64,000 nucleotides of DNA from Branchiostoma floridae (taxonomy: Eukaryota; Chordata; Leptocardii; Amphioxiformes; Branchiostomatidae). Location of the stretch: contig NC_049989.1 in NCBI RefSeq assembly GCF_000003815.2, positions 19,907,819-19,971,818 of the forward strand. The letters are read 5' to 3'. Position 1 is the first letter of the stretch, and each line of letters starts with the position of its first letter. The position numbers were made by a program, and so were the translations under genes. This document shows positions 36,548 through 48,600 of the stretch, in pieces. Under the pieces are notes generated by a model that worked only from the letters and a program-made list of their open reading frames with translations, was not told where the DNA came from and searched no databases.

Positions 36548-36829
36548 CTCGTCAATCTCATGCCAGTCTGTCCTGGTGTCGCCACTTCCGATTGTGTGAG
36601 CAGCTGCATCTCTCGATTCATTATGGACTTCAGCCTGAGGGCCAGTTGGATTTTCAGGGGTTAGGGGAATGGGTAAACCCGAATGATCAGAGCTACGAAG
36701 CCCCCGCATGTTGTCTTCTCCTAGATGTGGACTGGCTGTTTGGCCGGTTTCGCTTTTAGGCTGGTGGTAGGGGTCATCAGTTGGAAGTGTAGAGGGTAGC
36801 TGAGCTCTCTCCGGTGACAGACTGGACAT
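36548..36829 (-). CDS. Partial ORF carried by the TIR element
   Basis: ATG at 36829 opens MSSLSPERAQLPSTLPTDD and continues proline-, serine- and acid-rich for 94 codons (SDHSGLPIPLTPENPTGP..., SGDTRTDWHEIDE) into the gap. The composition is that of a disordered N-terminus. It could be the start of the element's own protein or a captured exon; no domain is visible. Confidence 0.35.
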
Positions 36830-37862
36830 TTGTAGATTGACTGATTATGTAACGAAAAACGAAGTTTCATTACAGTGGTATGTACCAAAGTGCTGTATTA
36901 TGTCATGGAAAAAATAATATCAGAGGTAATAAAAATGATGACGTCATCAATTTGGCCCCCAAAAAATCAGATTTAGAATTCTTTAATGCCCATCTATCAA
37001 CATTCGTTATGGCTCCATTCTTTCTTAATTCATTGATAAGAAAACAGTGTAAGGTCAAAATGCCAATTTAGCCAACCGAGATACCTTAAAGTTTTGGATG
37101 TTGTGATTTAGATGAACTAGAAAGGGATTTGTCGGGTTAGCGGCCGATCCCACGGGCCGGCGGGGGTGTTGGAGGGACGCCCCCTATGCCCGGTAAACAT
37201 ACCATTTCCGGAGGAGCGTTCCCTAATAAAGGGAGGCACATCCCATTTCCAAGAGGAACGTCCCCTTGAACGTCGAGGAGTGTCCTCTTTTCTAGAGGAG
37301 TGTGCACATTCGTGAGGGATGTCCCCATTCGATTGGTCGGGGTGACCATGGCGGGGATATCATACCAGTCCTGTCCTGTCTGCAGGGCATACCACACCGT
37401 CACCATGGTGATGTTACCTAGAAACGTCAGCACGGTGTTCAACCAGAAAGTCCGCTGGTGTTCCATAGAAAAGGTCATGCTGAAGGTGTCCACCGCCATA
37501 TATATAGGTTTCTGAATCATAAATCGCCATCTGTTATTACCATCATCTATCAACATATAAGTAACTGTCATTATCAGCCAGTGTACTCCAATGGGGAGGG
37601 CGATCCATGGTTTAAAGGCAGAGGCGAACAGCCCTACAGCTAGTACACGGGTACAGAGTTCTATCACTTTCCATAGGATGAGGAGGATGACATTTGTCAC
37701 ACATCCACAACTGAAAGTCCTGTATGTTCCCTTCATATTCATTAAGTACAAAAATGTGATCACGGCCTTGACCGCTGCCAGCAGTGATGTCACTATGGTA
37801 ATGACCTTCAGGAAGCTGACCTGTTCACCTGTAGAGATGGTGTTTGTGTACATAAACTTCAA

Positions 37863-39916
37863 GGAGCATGCGCTGTCAAATGACTTAGATTGTTTAACCT
37901 GTCACTGTTGCAAAGTTCACATAGTTTGCTAACGCTGTGCATGTTTTACTCTGTCAGTGAACCTTGCCCACACTATCAGATAAGTGTTACTAAATGTTTA
38001 TGTGTAATGTGGCAAAGTTTACCTGGATCTATTTCTGTTCTGTGTGCTCAGTGAAGGCGAACCTTGACCATTCTATCAGATATGTGTTGGTGAAGTTTTA
38101 TGTACTGTACATGTATGCTATGTAGGGCTCAAAACCCTTTGTTCGGTTACTATGTAACAACATTACAAGTTATCAGAAATTTTATATGCAAATCAGGAGA
38201 TTTTCTGCAAGAGCGTGCCTAAGACTTTGAATGTAGATGTCTTCTTGCTCAAAGCATTGTGATAGCAGATCACTGATGGGTATTTCAAGCCATGTCTTAT
38301 GTTCAAATGAAAGTTAACCAAATATTAGCATGAAACTTCATTTTGTTGATTCTCTATACTATTAGATAAATGTGGGTAAAGTTTTATGTTACAATATGCC
38401 TGAGCTCAAGAAACATTTTCGGCTATCTGCAATGTTACAAAACATACATACATTCATACACACAAACGCTACCAAAAATATAACCTTCTCGGCAAAGGTA
38501 ATAATCACACATTTTATCAGCAAAACACGAAACGTTTCTAGAAGTGCCCAAATCATTATTCTGCCTTCCCAGAAAGACAAGGCCTTAAATATATATATAT
38601 ATATATATATATATTTTATAGTAGGTTATGTGGATATTTCGAGCTCTGCTTTCTGTATTACATCTTAGCCAAACATTAGCACAAAACTTTGGATCATGAC
38701 GAATATTGGTATGCACAAAACACGAGACTTTCACCATCATAATTTTTGTTTAGCATTGGGTTGTTTGAGGTTGTCAATGAAAAGTAAGAAAGTAACAGAA
38801 AACATTGCATTTCGTTATTCAAGATGTGTTGTTTCTTGAAACTCCTGATCAACCATTTACACGTACATTGTTAATGTAGGACCAAGTCTTTAATAATACC
38901 TTTCATATCTCCAGTCCATATTCAATAATATTTGAAGACCTTCTTTCTTTTACAACAGGTGAAATACTAAGTCTGCAAAATATTGAAAATATATTCAACC
39001 AAAAGCATATACAGAATTGTTTTACATAAACAAACATTGATACAAATCATGCATTTGTTTTCAATGGAGGCAAGCTTGCCCAATATCACCATATGGTTTG
39101 TGTCCTGTTTTGTTGTCCAATTTCATTGATATCGGATATCTCACACTTTCTTTTACATGTTATGGCAAAAAGAATTTGTAACATTTCTAGTATCCAGTAA
39201 TAATGTGTAGGTTTTATTTTCTATTTACAAATTGTCATACACAATGTTGTAAGCCCGACCTATAGAGCATCACCTACAATATCAAAATGTACACGTAAAT
39301 TGGTTGATTGTACTGTCATTGACGCAACAAGCAATAAAGTTTATAGAATTTTTTGCCACATGTCAGTTTAGATAAAGATCATTTATCAATTGGATCACGT
39401 AACATGCATGCTGTACAAGGAATATTCCAATGTCCATGTTTAACAACACTCAACTGAGCGTACTTGAGTACTCACAGGATGGGTCAATATGGCCTTGGAA
39501 GCTACATCTGTTAAGTTTGCGTGACTTTTTTTACTTAACAGTACTCAATATAAATCTAGAAATCAGTACCAACAGGACAAATAGTTACACAATAGTCATT
39601 ACAAAACCATAACGTCACTAACAGTGGATTATTCATGGTCATATAATAACAATCATAGGTTACAAATTAGCAGTACAATACCACAGTACAAGAGCTTTTA
39701 CTGACTATGTAACTTTAGGTCCCATACCTATTTGAAGATAGATCTAGCGTATTTTTCTCTAATCGGGATTTTGATTTTTTTTCCGTGGACTGTTAAGTGT
39801 TTCATTTGGTAGATCTGCATGTTGATACACATGTCTAGACACTATACTGTTCAAAGCAATGTTGTTGAGTGCTTTCTAAGCATCTTTTGGCAATGGAAAT
39901 GTGGACCAGGGAGGTT
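37863..39916. other. Intergenic DNA between XK-related copies
   Basis: No coding exon was found; in particular, no N-terminal XK-related block that could complete the truncated copy. A TA microsatellite lies at about 38590-38615. Confidence 0.45.
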
Positions 39917-41146
39917 CTACACACTGTTTATCTCTGTAGGTGTTCCAAGATTCGTAGCAGTCAATTCCTCCTGATCTGATGGTTTATCACAACAGAATTT
40001 CAGAGACTCTATCCTCCCTTTCAACACCATAAAGATAAAACAACACACAGCCGACACAACAGACCCCGCGACTACACTCACCAGGACCCCCATATGAAAC
40101 CAGTTGAAGTCCTGTTCTGTCCTCAGGTTGTACCAGACTGTCACCATGGCGATGTTACTTAGCAACGTCAGCATTGTGTGCAGCCAAAGTGTGATGGTGT
40201 CGAGGTATGAAATAACTAACACACTGAAGGTTTCAACGACAATATTCACAATTGTATTAGAAATACCAATTGATTTATAGGCATCGTTGCCTTTGCTCAG
40301 TGCAACATACACAAAGGCCGCTGCCATTATCAGGAAATGCCCTACAATCGGAATGACAGCCCATGCTCTGAAGGCACCCACAAACAGTCCCACGGCCAGT
40401 ACACGAGAGCTCAATTCTGTCGATCTCCATAAAACTCTGAAAAGAAACTGTAACGTATATCGACATGTAGACATCTGATTTTTGTCTATCCTACTCATGT
40501 GATATCTTGCAACCACAGTCTTCACTGCTGATAGCAGAGATATCACCATGGAGATTATTTTCAGAACACTGACCTGTTCACCCGTGGAGCCAATAATGTA
40601 TATCTGTAGATACAGTTGAGGGATGCTCTCAATCAGGGTTTCTACATAGTGTATAAAGGAAAAGCCGTTCTCCACTTGTTTTTCCACATCTACACCCCTC
40701 AATATTAGGCAGAAGAGATCGAAATACCGAAATAACACGCCTAACTGCAGTATTCGAGCTACCGTTTTAACACTACATGTAAATGTATCAATATCATCGT
40801 TATCATCATCATCAGTTCTTTCATCTTCATGGATTTTATCGAAAAAATAATCTGTTGTCGCCATACTTGTCATAATTGATGATACAATCACGAACCCTAG
40901 TGTCCAGCCAAACCAGCCACGATCCCCGCTGTTATAGTACTGAACTGCCAGCATCAAGTCTGTAATGACATCAGACAGGTACAGGCCCAGTGGGAACAGC
41001 ACAAAGCGAAATATTTGCACAGGCTTGGAGTTCCAGATTGACCCGAGGCAACTTGCTTGATCAGTCTTATCTTCTTCTTGACTACTACCGTGTTCGTTAG
41101 GCACTGATGGAGCAGTAACCGTCGACTGGTCAGCTGTTTCCGCCAT
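39917..41146 (-). CDS. XK-related protein 3 of the cluster (scramblase-like)
   Basis: A single exon of 409 residues from MAETADQSTV. Family features are LSDVITDLMLAVQYYNSGDR, WFGWTLGFVIVSSIM, a lengthened acidic loop rich in aspartate (DERTDDDDNDDIDTF), ESIPQLYLQIYIIGSTGEQV, STELSSRVLAVGLFVGAFR and LHTMLTLLSNIAMVTVWYNL. The upstream in-frame extension starts with GTG, so the ATG at 41146 is preferred; an acceptor-like ATATTTAG lies just 5', compatible with a leader exon near 41960. It is more similar to the truncated middle copy than to copy 1 (TGEQV, RVLAVGLF, WYNLRT/WYALQT), suggesting a recent duplication of these two. Confidence 0.9.
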   Translation of the reverse strand: MAETADQSTVTAPSVPNEHGSSQEEDKTDQASCLGSIWNSKPVQIFRFVLFPLGLYLSDVITDLMLAVQYYNSGDRGWFGWTLGFVIVSSIMTSMATTDYFFDKIHEDERTDDDDNDDIDTFTCSVKTVARILQLGVLFRYFDLFCLILRGVDVEKQVENGFSFIHYVETLIESIPQLYLQIYIIGSTGEQVSVLKIISMVISLLSAVKTVVARYHMSRIDKNQMSTCRYTLQFLFRVLWRSTELSSRVLAVGLFVGAFRAWAVIPIVGHFLIMAAAFVYVALSKGNDAYKSIGISNTIVNIVVETFSVLVISYLDTITLWLHTMLTLLSNIAMVTVWYNLRTEQDFNWFHMGVLVSVVAGSVVSAVCCFIFMVLKGRIESLKFCCDKPSDQEELTATNLGTPTEINSV

Positions 41147-41334
41147 AGTTTTCTCGCCTTTTTTGGTGTTGGTAGACGAAGGAGGTGGCGAAGAGATTGG
41201 CACAGACTTGTACCTAAATATTAGGGAAAAGCAAGTTATTGAAAGAGAGTAATCGTGGTGATGACTTCCTGGCTTCCTGAAAGTTGTTGTCTGATTGAGT
41301 CTATAACATCTACATCCATGTACGTTAAAGTTAA

Positions 41335-41608
41335 AGTTGCCCGTACATCAGTAACAGATGCGTAGGGGTGGCGCCCATCTCCATTTCTGTAGCCCTTGGG
41401 CCACACATGTGCAAGCCACTACAGCAGGGGGCTGGTCCGCAGGTAGTGATGTGTGTTTAACTTCCATACTCTTCCTCATTAGTGCTGAGTGCTAAGCAGA
41501 GAAAGCAGCATGTACCATTTTTAAAGTCTTTGGTATGACTCGGCCGGGGATCGAACTCACGACCCACCGAACGCAAGGCGAACACTCTAACCACTAGGCC
41601 ATCCATGT
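41335..41608 (-). mobile_element. tRNA-derived SINE
   Basis: On the minus strand it begins GGATGGCCTAGTGGTTAGAG (A box) and GAGTTCGATCCCC (B box), about 75 bp in tRNA spacing, followed by a body of about 200 bp ending in GTTAAAGTTAAAG-like sequence. It lies just upstream of the third XK-related gene. Confidence 0.75.
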
Positions 41609-42697
41609 ACGTGCAGTTACATTAACCTTAAAACGGTCGTAACATGTCTTAAGATCTCAGACAGTCTTATTTAATATGTGTACGATTCATTGCCATATAA
41701 TGTTTTTGCGATCACCGTTGCTATAATGATGATGTTGCAAAAACTAACACATGATATCGCGTTTTAGGAGCCACCAAGTTTCTCAAAGGAACACAAAGAA
41801 ATGTGTAACGTTACCTTTGATAGACAGTAATGAGCAAAAAGACAGTTGACTGGATATCTGCAAACTGTGGAATGGGCTGGTGTTGGGCTGAGTTCAGACT
41901 CAAGTCCTCAGTGCCACGTAGGCAGAACTAACAGGGTAAGCAAACCTGCTGTTTGTGAACTTCAGGGAGCATGCGCTGTCATATGACTTGTGTTGATTCT
42001 TATGTTGAACTTTGTACAGTTACTACTCGTATCACCAAGGTTGTTCGTCATGCAACAAAATCTAAATTTACTGCCATACATACAAGCATAGGTTTGGTAA
42101 GATGTAACGTTAGGAATTTGTATCGAATGGTTTATTTATTCAACAATTGACAACAATCACACTTTCAGTCATACGGCGGTGAAAATACATGAATTATCTA
42201 TACAATTGTCGTGCACAGTATAAAAATTGTAATTCTAAAATGCAGAGGGTAGGATTAGGCAATTATCATATCCGGTTATTTACAGTATGGGAAAACCTAA
42301 TCATGTTATGAACGATAATTACAAATATTACGTTTAAAAAATTCCACATCCAAAAAATTTGAAAAATGTAACGTTACAAATTTATGTGTATTTCTCATTT
42401 TCTGTATCTGTGACAGAAATCGGACGTTATTCTACGTTTTATTCCAGTATCTCCTATGCAATACATTTAGTTGCAGAGACAGTACACTTTGACATTGGAC
42501 TCATAGAGGGTGCCGTACTGACTCCTCTAGTCGGCCTACTCCCCTAGCATACTATTCCATCTATCTGTTCAATTCCTAATATTTGACCAGCGATCCGAGG
42601 AGCCTGGTAGAGACTACTACTACTAATTTGCCTGAAGAAAATTCATGCTAAGATTAAAAGGGAATTTAGGTAAAGATGTTATCACTGTGCATGGACG
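41609..42697. other. 5' flank of the XK-related gene and 3' flank of ABCB9
   Basis: No exon is recognised. The word GGGAGCATGCGCTGTCATAT near 41965 is shared with 37863-37890, next to the truncated XK-related copy. Confidence 0.4.
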
Positions 42698-45600
42698 TTA
42701 GTGTTGCTTTTTCTCACGGTTTAAATGTTTACTCCGTGATCGTAAACGATTGGAAAGTGGTTGATCATCATCATTATCGCTGGACGAACTGTCCGCAGTT
42801 GAAGACGCACTCTCTCCACAAAAGTAGTTATCTCCTCTTGACGAGTCTTCAGATACTGTGTGGGGAGATGTGCCCAGCTGGCGGCGTACCATCTTCGCGT
42901 AGACCCCATCTGTGAGTCAGGAAGGACATGAGGGCGTTAGATGGAGGTCCCGTGTTTGGAGAGAGCGAGCCACACCCCAAGGACGCACAAAAACCGCCAC
43001 ACCTATCGAAAAGAGTACGAGTAGGGGACCTTCCCGGTGTGAGTAGATCAAATCTTACAGTCGGTATATAGGCTACAAAATCTTCAGAAAATTGAAGTCG
43101 GTAGCCTCAAACTAAAGAAGAAAGAAGTAGAGGGTAGTAGACCCAGTATACAATGCATGAAGAAGTAGTTACTATGCTATTTGTGCCAGTTTGAAAGTCA
43201 GGAAGGATAGGAGGGTGGTAGACCCTACAATGCATGCAGAACCAGTGTTACTGTGCTTTTCGTGCCAGTTTGAGTCAATATTAGAAGGATATGAGGGTTG
43301 TAGACCCACTATGCAATGCATGCAGAACCAGTGTTGCTATGCTATTCCTGCCCGTTTGTGAGTCAGGAAGGGTATGAGGGCGGTAGACCCAGTATACAAT
43401 GCATGCAGTACTAGACGTTTCGGTGGCCGTCTGTCACCTTCTTCAGGGCAATTCTGACTGGTTCACATTGTACTGCGGGACAGGTGTTGCTGCTCACACG
43501 TATTTACATATGTACAGGCGGCTTTATGTAAGTGAAGAAGGCGACAAACGGTCACCAAAACGTCGGTGAGAATAAAGCATTGGTTGTGTAAAAAGAGTCT
43601 CCTTATTATTTTGTTATTCCTGCCAGTTTGTGAGTCAGGAATGATATAGCATAGGTAGACCCACTATGTAGTATGAGCTGGTCGTGCCGCCCCTGCTCCA
43701 CTACCATCCCCTTGTCGATGACGATGATACGGTCAGCCTTCTCCACTGTGCTCAGGCGGTGGGCGACGACGATGACCGTCTGTCCACGTAGGTTTTGGGT
43801 CGCTTGTTGGACCTGTAGACGAAAGAACATGGCAGTCATCTTAAAACGACTTTTGTCTTTACAGATTGAAGTGAAACTTTATTGCAAGCCAATTGTATAT
43901 AGGATGCAATGATGACCGTCCTTCCGCGCAGGTTTTGGGTCGCTTGTTGGACCTGTAGACGAGAGAACATAGCAGTCATCTTAAAACGCCTTTTGTCTTT
44001 ACAGATTGAAGAAGAGGAAAAACTTTATTGGAAGATACGATGATGTCCGTCTGTCCGTGCAGGTTTTGGGTCGCTTGTTGGACCTGTAGACGAGAGAACA
44101 TAGCAGTCATCTTAAAACGACTTCTGTCTTTACAGATTGAAGTGAAACTTTCTTGCAAGCCAATTGTATATAGGATGCAATGATGACCGTCCTTCCGCGC
44201 AGGTTTTGGGTCGCTTGTTGGACCTGTAGACGAGAGAACATAGCAGTCATCTTAAAACGACTTCTGTCTTTACAGATTGAAGTGAAACTTTCTTGCAAGC
44301 CAATTGTATATAGGATGCAATGATGACCGTCCTTCCGCGCAGGTTTTGGGTCGCTTGTTGGACCTGTAGACGAGAGAACATAGCAGTCATCTTAAAACGC
44401 CTCTGTCTTTACAGATTGAAGAAGAAGAAAAACTATATTGCAAGACAATTGTGATGATGATGATGATGATGATGATGACCTTCTGTCCGCGCAGGTTTTG
44501 GGTCGCTTGTTGAACCTTTAGACGAAATAGAAAATAGGTTACATAGACGAGTCTAGTGGTTAAAATGCAGTACAAACAAGGATAAGGTTTGGCTCCGCCA
44601 TCCAATACCGTTCAAGACACACTGGACCACTACCCCAAAAGGCTAATCGGAACTACCTCTACCTGAGGCGGGTTAAGGTGCCTTCTACGCATCGTCTAAG
44701 TGTAATTTGAACCAGTCCTTTGTGATTTGCTTGTAAGACTCTTGAATATGCATTCCAATATGCATTCCAAATGGGGAAGGAATCTCCCGAGCAGCCCTCG
44801 TAACCCCTGCTTGCCTATTGTCAGTTTCTGACCTAAGGCGAAGAGATGCTGTTACAGTTATAATGTAACCCGTAGCCTCGGAGTGGCCCTCAGGTTTTCA
44901 AAATGACCTCTCTCTCTCTTTCTCTCTCTCTCTCTATATATGTATGTGTGTGTGTGTGTGTGTGTGCGTGCGTTCGTGAGTGTGTTACGTTACTGATCAG
45001 GCGCACCAACTGTTCGCTCTCTGCATCCAAAGCACTGGTTGCCTCGTCCAGTAGCAGCACCGCTGGTTTCCTGATCAGCGCCCGGGCGATCGCCACCCTC
45101 TGCTTCTGCCCCCCGGACAGCTGTATCCCCTTCTCCCCAGTCCCTGTCTCGTACCCCTCTGGAAGCTCCGTGATGAACTCATGGGCGTTGGCCTGCCTAG
45201 CAACGCGCTGCACCTCCTCCAAGCTGCAGTTGTCCAGGGCATAGGAGATGTTGTCTTTGATGGAGCGGGCAAACAGCACCGGCTCTTGCCCAACTAAAGC
45301 CACCTATTAAAACGACATCAAATCCACACAGACACTTTTTAATCCCTGATTTTATCCCATATTGATAACTAAAGCTTGTCCAGTGTTTAAGAAACAATTG
45401 ATCTTAGCTCGATGATATTAGATCGAGTTGTGAAAAGCTTCCCACTGCTACAGTGTCAAATACAAACCTCAATGTAACATTACGTATTATGATACACCTG
45501 TTCTATGTTTTAAAGTAGCCTGTTGCAGATGTAACATGATATAGCTGTTGTGAAGCCCACGTCACAAATCAAGAACTGAGCTCGACCGATGTGTGTCGGC

Positions 45601-48600
45601 GAGCTCCAACAGGGCATCTTCGGCCAAAGTAAGGCCGACGTCCTGGCGACTGCTGTGGCTTCGGGTCATTTGTGACGGGGCAGATCTTCAGCACAAAAAT
45701 TACGGTCGACGCTCGGGTGATTTTGAAATTCGGCTGGTGCTCGCTTGTATCATGAATCAGGTTTTATAAGGATGGATATCTTAAATAACCAAAAACCTCT
45801 ATGCATTAAAAGAACTCAATGTAACTTTTGCACTCTGAAATGGCGAAAACGATTGCAACTTTGTCAGTGACAGTGTCTCTACAATGTAGCTTCAGCACTT
45901 AATCCATGTGGTACAAAAATTGTAGTATGGGTACCTATCATCCACCGGCTCAATAATTCCGCTTGCTATTCTGTACAATATCCCCTCATACTAAAATCAG
46001 GCATGAATGATAATAATAAGACTCACCTTTCGGTGTAGAAACTTGTGATCATACGCCATGATGGGGTTACCGTCTAGCAGCACTTGGCCTGACGTGGTCT
46101 CATAGAAGCGTTCCAGCAGGTTGACACAGGTGCTCTTCCCACTGCCACTTGGGCCGACCAGGGCAACAACTTCGCCGGGAGACACCTGGAAGGAGACATC
46201 CTGGAGCAGAAATGGTAACATAAAACTTTGAAACACTGGTAGAATCTCGTGCCTCGTTTCACTACGTTTCCTTCGAAAAGTTCTTCATACGTTTCCAATT
46301 CGTAAGTGTTTGAGAAATGAGCTTCGAAGCTATGCTATATCTAAAAACTTGGGGACAAGTTATAAAGCCAGCCTGAAGCCAGCCGTCCTGTTATGCAATG
46401 GTTCCATCTGCACCAGCGTCCGTAAGGGATATCGATGTAGCTGCGGCCGGACTGTGAACCCACAAATTTGTCCCAGTGGCCGTGGACTGCCGGATACCGC
46501 GGGGGTACCTCACTACTTCTTGCCTGGTCCGGGTTGATTCTTTACAGTGATCATGAGTTAGCAAATCTGGGGGTCCTGCCGTGCCCCCAAAATAGCCCGG
46601 TATTTTCAGGCTGCCTCACGGGGCCAAGCCCGAAAGTGCAGAAAAGTTGCCCGTAAGCTAGCCGGGCCCCCTTTTTTTTTCAAATGGGCCGTATCATGAA
46701 ATAGAGCCGCCCTCAAGACGACTACTTACATGTAGGTGAGGTAGCTAATCATCTATCACGGGTGGAATTCATTCTAACAAGCCTTAGCAATGATAGAAAG
46801 ATTTAAGAACATGCATTACCTTTAGGACAGGTACCCGCTGTCTGGAGGGGTATGACATCCACACGTTCCTGAACTCGATGTGTCCTTCCAGTTTCCAAGG
46901 TGCCAGCCGACCGCCACGTTTTACTTCCGGTTCACGGTCTATGTATTCGATGACTTTCTGGCACGTGCCCACGGCCTCCATCAGCTTTGCGTATACTTGG
47001 ATCGTCAGTTTCTGTCGCATGATCATCAGTTAAAAATGAGAGATTGACACGTAGATTTTTTATTAGACATTCACAGGGTTGTACTATAGGGGTCCTATAG
47101 TTGTCCAAACCCTCAACACTAGGGGTGGGTACCGGTACGATGTACCGGTACAAGACCGTCTTTTCTTGTTGGACCGGTCCGGAAAATACGGACCTGAATA
47201 AAAATCAATAGACCGGATGCTGGACCGATTCGAAAATGAACAGATTATACTGTCAGGCGTTCACGTGTTTTGTGGATTACAGGTACAAGAAAATAACAAA
47301 AGCGAAGAAGTTCAATACCCAATTAATTGTTGTTACTTTTTTGCCTTGCCGCCGCAGGCGGCATGGCCTTGTAGCCACTATTTTCTTGGTTGGTTCAATG
47401 GTTCCATGGTTCCATGGTTCCATGGTTCAATGGTTCAAGCAATGTTAACCCAGCCCTTCCAAAGGCCCTTCCCAGTTCTCTTTCTCGAGGACAAACTTAC
47501 GGCTTAGGCGACTAACAGTACATACCCGTCAATCTTTATACCTCCCTTTTACGCATTTGATAACAGTTGTGGTCGGTACTGAAAGCCTCTTAACATCTGG
47601 TTACATCGAATGAATGAAGCGTTCGTATGGTAATATTTCAAATCCATTGAAGTAAATATATAATCAAGTGAATTATCTCGCATAATAATTTGCATTACCT
47701 ATTCATAAAGATGAAATAAATGCCTAATTAGACCAATGAATTGCATGTGAATATATAAGTAGGCAATGACGTCATCGAAACGTCTCAAGAACGTTTGACT
47801 AGGTATTTCAACGCTACCACGAAAACCCTCTGCCGTACGCTGTTTTCCCCGACGATCGCCCCGATTTGGCCGGGCGGCGGCGCCGCGCGATCCAAACGCG
47901 CCAAATTTTGGGCCGCGTGCCCCTCAGAAACGGAGGATATGTGACTGAAGCGGCACAAATAGAACCTTTTTTGACGCTATGGATGAAGAATTTCAAGGTA
48001 AAATACTTGATACAATTTGTAGTGTTTGGGGGAGGGGGGCATGTTGAAGAAAATGTGCTTTTGAACAATTTTTTCTCAAGTCAATCCCAGCAATATAATT
48101 TCTATGCAGTGTTTCTTTATCCATGTTTTAGTCATGAAACTTACATGTATGTAAAATGTTTCTTAGTAATTTTTTCTTATTAGTTTATTGCTTTCTTTAG
48201 CATATTTTACATATGGATCATTGATTGGCCTGTTGTGTGCTACTAGTATTTCTTTTCACTTGTTGAACTTGAGGTACCATGGTAACTTGAGGTACCTACA
48301 GGGTATGCCCAATTTTTAAGAAAATCTCAATTGTATTTTCAATGTCATCGTTACTGTTGGTGTGAATCATCCCTTGCCTCGTTCCAAGACTAAAATACCA
48401 TTTTGTATTTTTTTCACTTGTTGAACTTGAGGCACCGTGCCCCCTGATATGGGTCAGCCGGGTAACCTATGCCCAAATTTTTCAAAACACTAATGGCATT
48501 TTTGTTAACGTGAAAAATTTGTGCAACCAGAATGTGTATTCTTTGTCAGATTGTGCCAAGGGTTTTTCTGGTGTAGCAGAAATCATAAATATGTACTTAC

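Larger units (their letters stand above)
35345..37344. mobile_element. About 2-kb TIR element inserted in the XK-related gene
   Basis: Termini CACCCCGACCAATCGAATGG and its inverse continue as near-identical inverted repeats for about 258 bp (35345-35603 and 37091-37344). The insertion is flanked by the 5-bp duplication ACCAT (35340-35344 and 37345-37349). The repeats contain several GGGGACGCTCCTC-type words. The middle holds 622 Ns and a minus-strand ORF start (36829-36548). Internal length is uncertain because of the gap. The superfamily was not identified. Confidence 0.85.
35198..37853 (-). pseudogene. XK-related gene 2: 5' truncated and split by a transposon
   Basis: From 37853 to 37350 the minus strand encodes the C-terminal half of an XK-related protein: TGEQVSFLKVITIVTSLLAA, KVIELCTRVLAVGLF, TFWLNTVLTFLGNITMVTVW and GQDWYDIPAMV. 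It then enters an element with long terminal inverted repeats (35345-37344). The remaining C-terminus resumes beyond it at 35344-35198 (GVPVASVVSAGFGFIIMKRS and a basic tail, stop TAG). The N-terminal half with the DVITD...LAVQYYNSG block is absent; the sequence just upstream (GCATGCGCTGTCA...) matches the 5' flank of the third gene near 41960, so the 5' flank has been joined to mid-gene. An acceptor-like TCTCTACAG precedes GTGAACAG. It is called a pseudogene. Confidence 0.85.

Noticed and set aside
35774-36829. Open frames of about 260-350 codons across the second large gap
   Set aside because: They are mostly Ns; only the 36548-36829 part is real sequence and it is reported as partial.
41532-41608. 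Functional tRNA gene on the minus strand
   Set aside because: A and B boxes are present but the sequence continues into a SINE body and the cloverleaf stems are imperfect.
44903-45244. 113-codon plus-strand ORF with serine runs
   Set aside because: It is antisense to ABCB9 exon 10 and the adjacent microsatellite.
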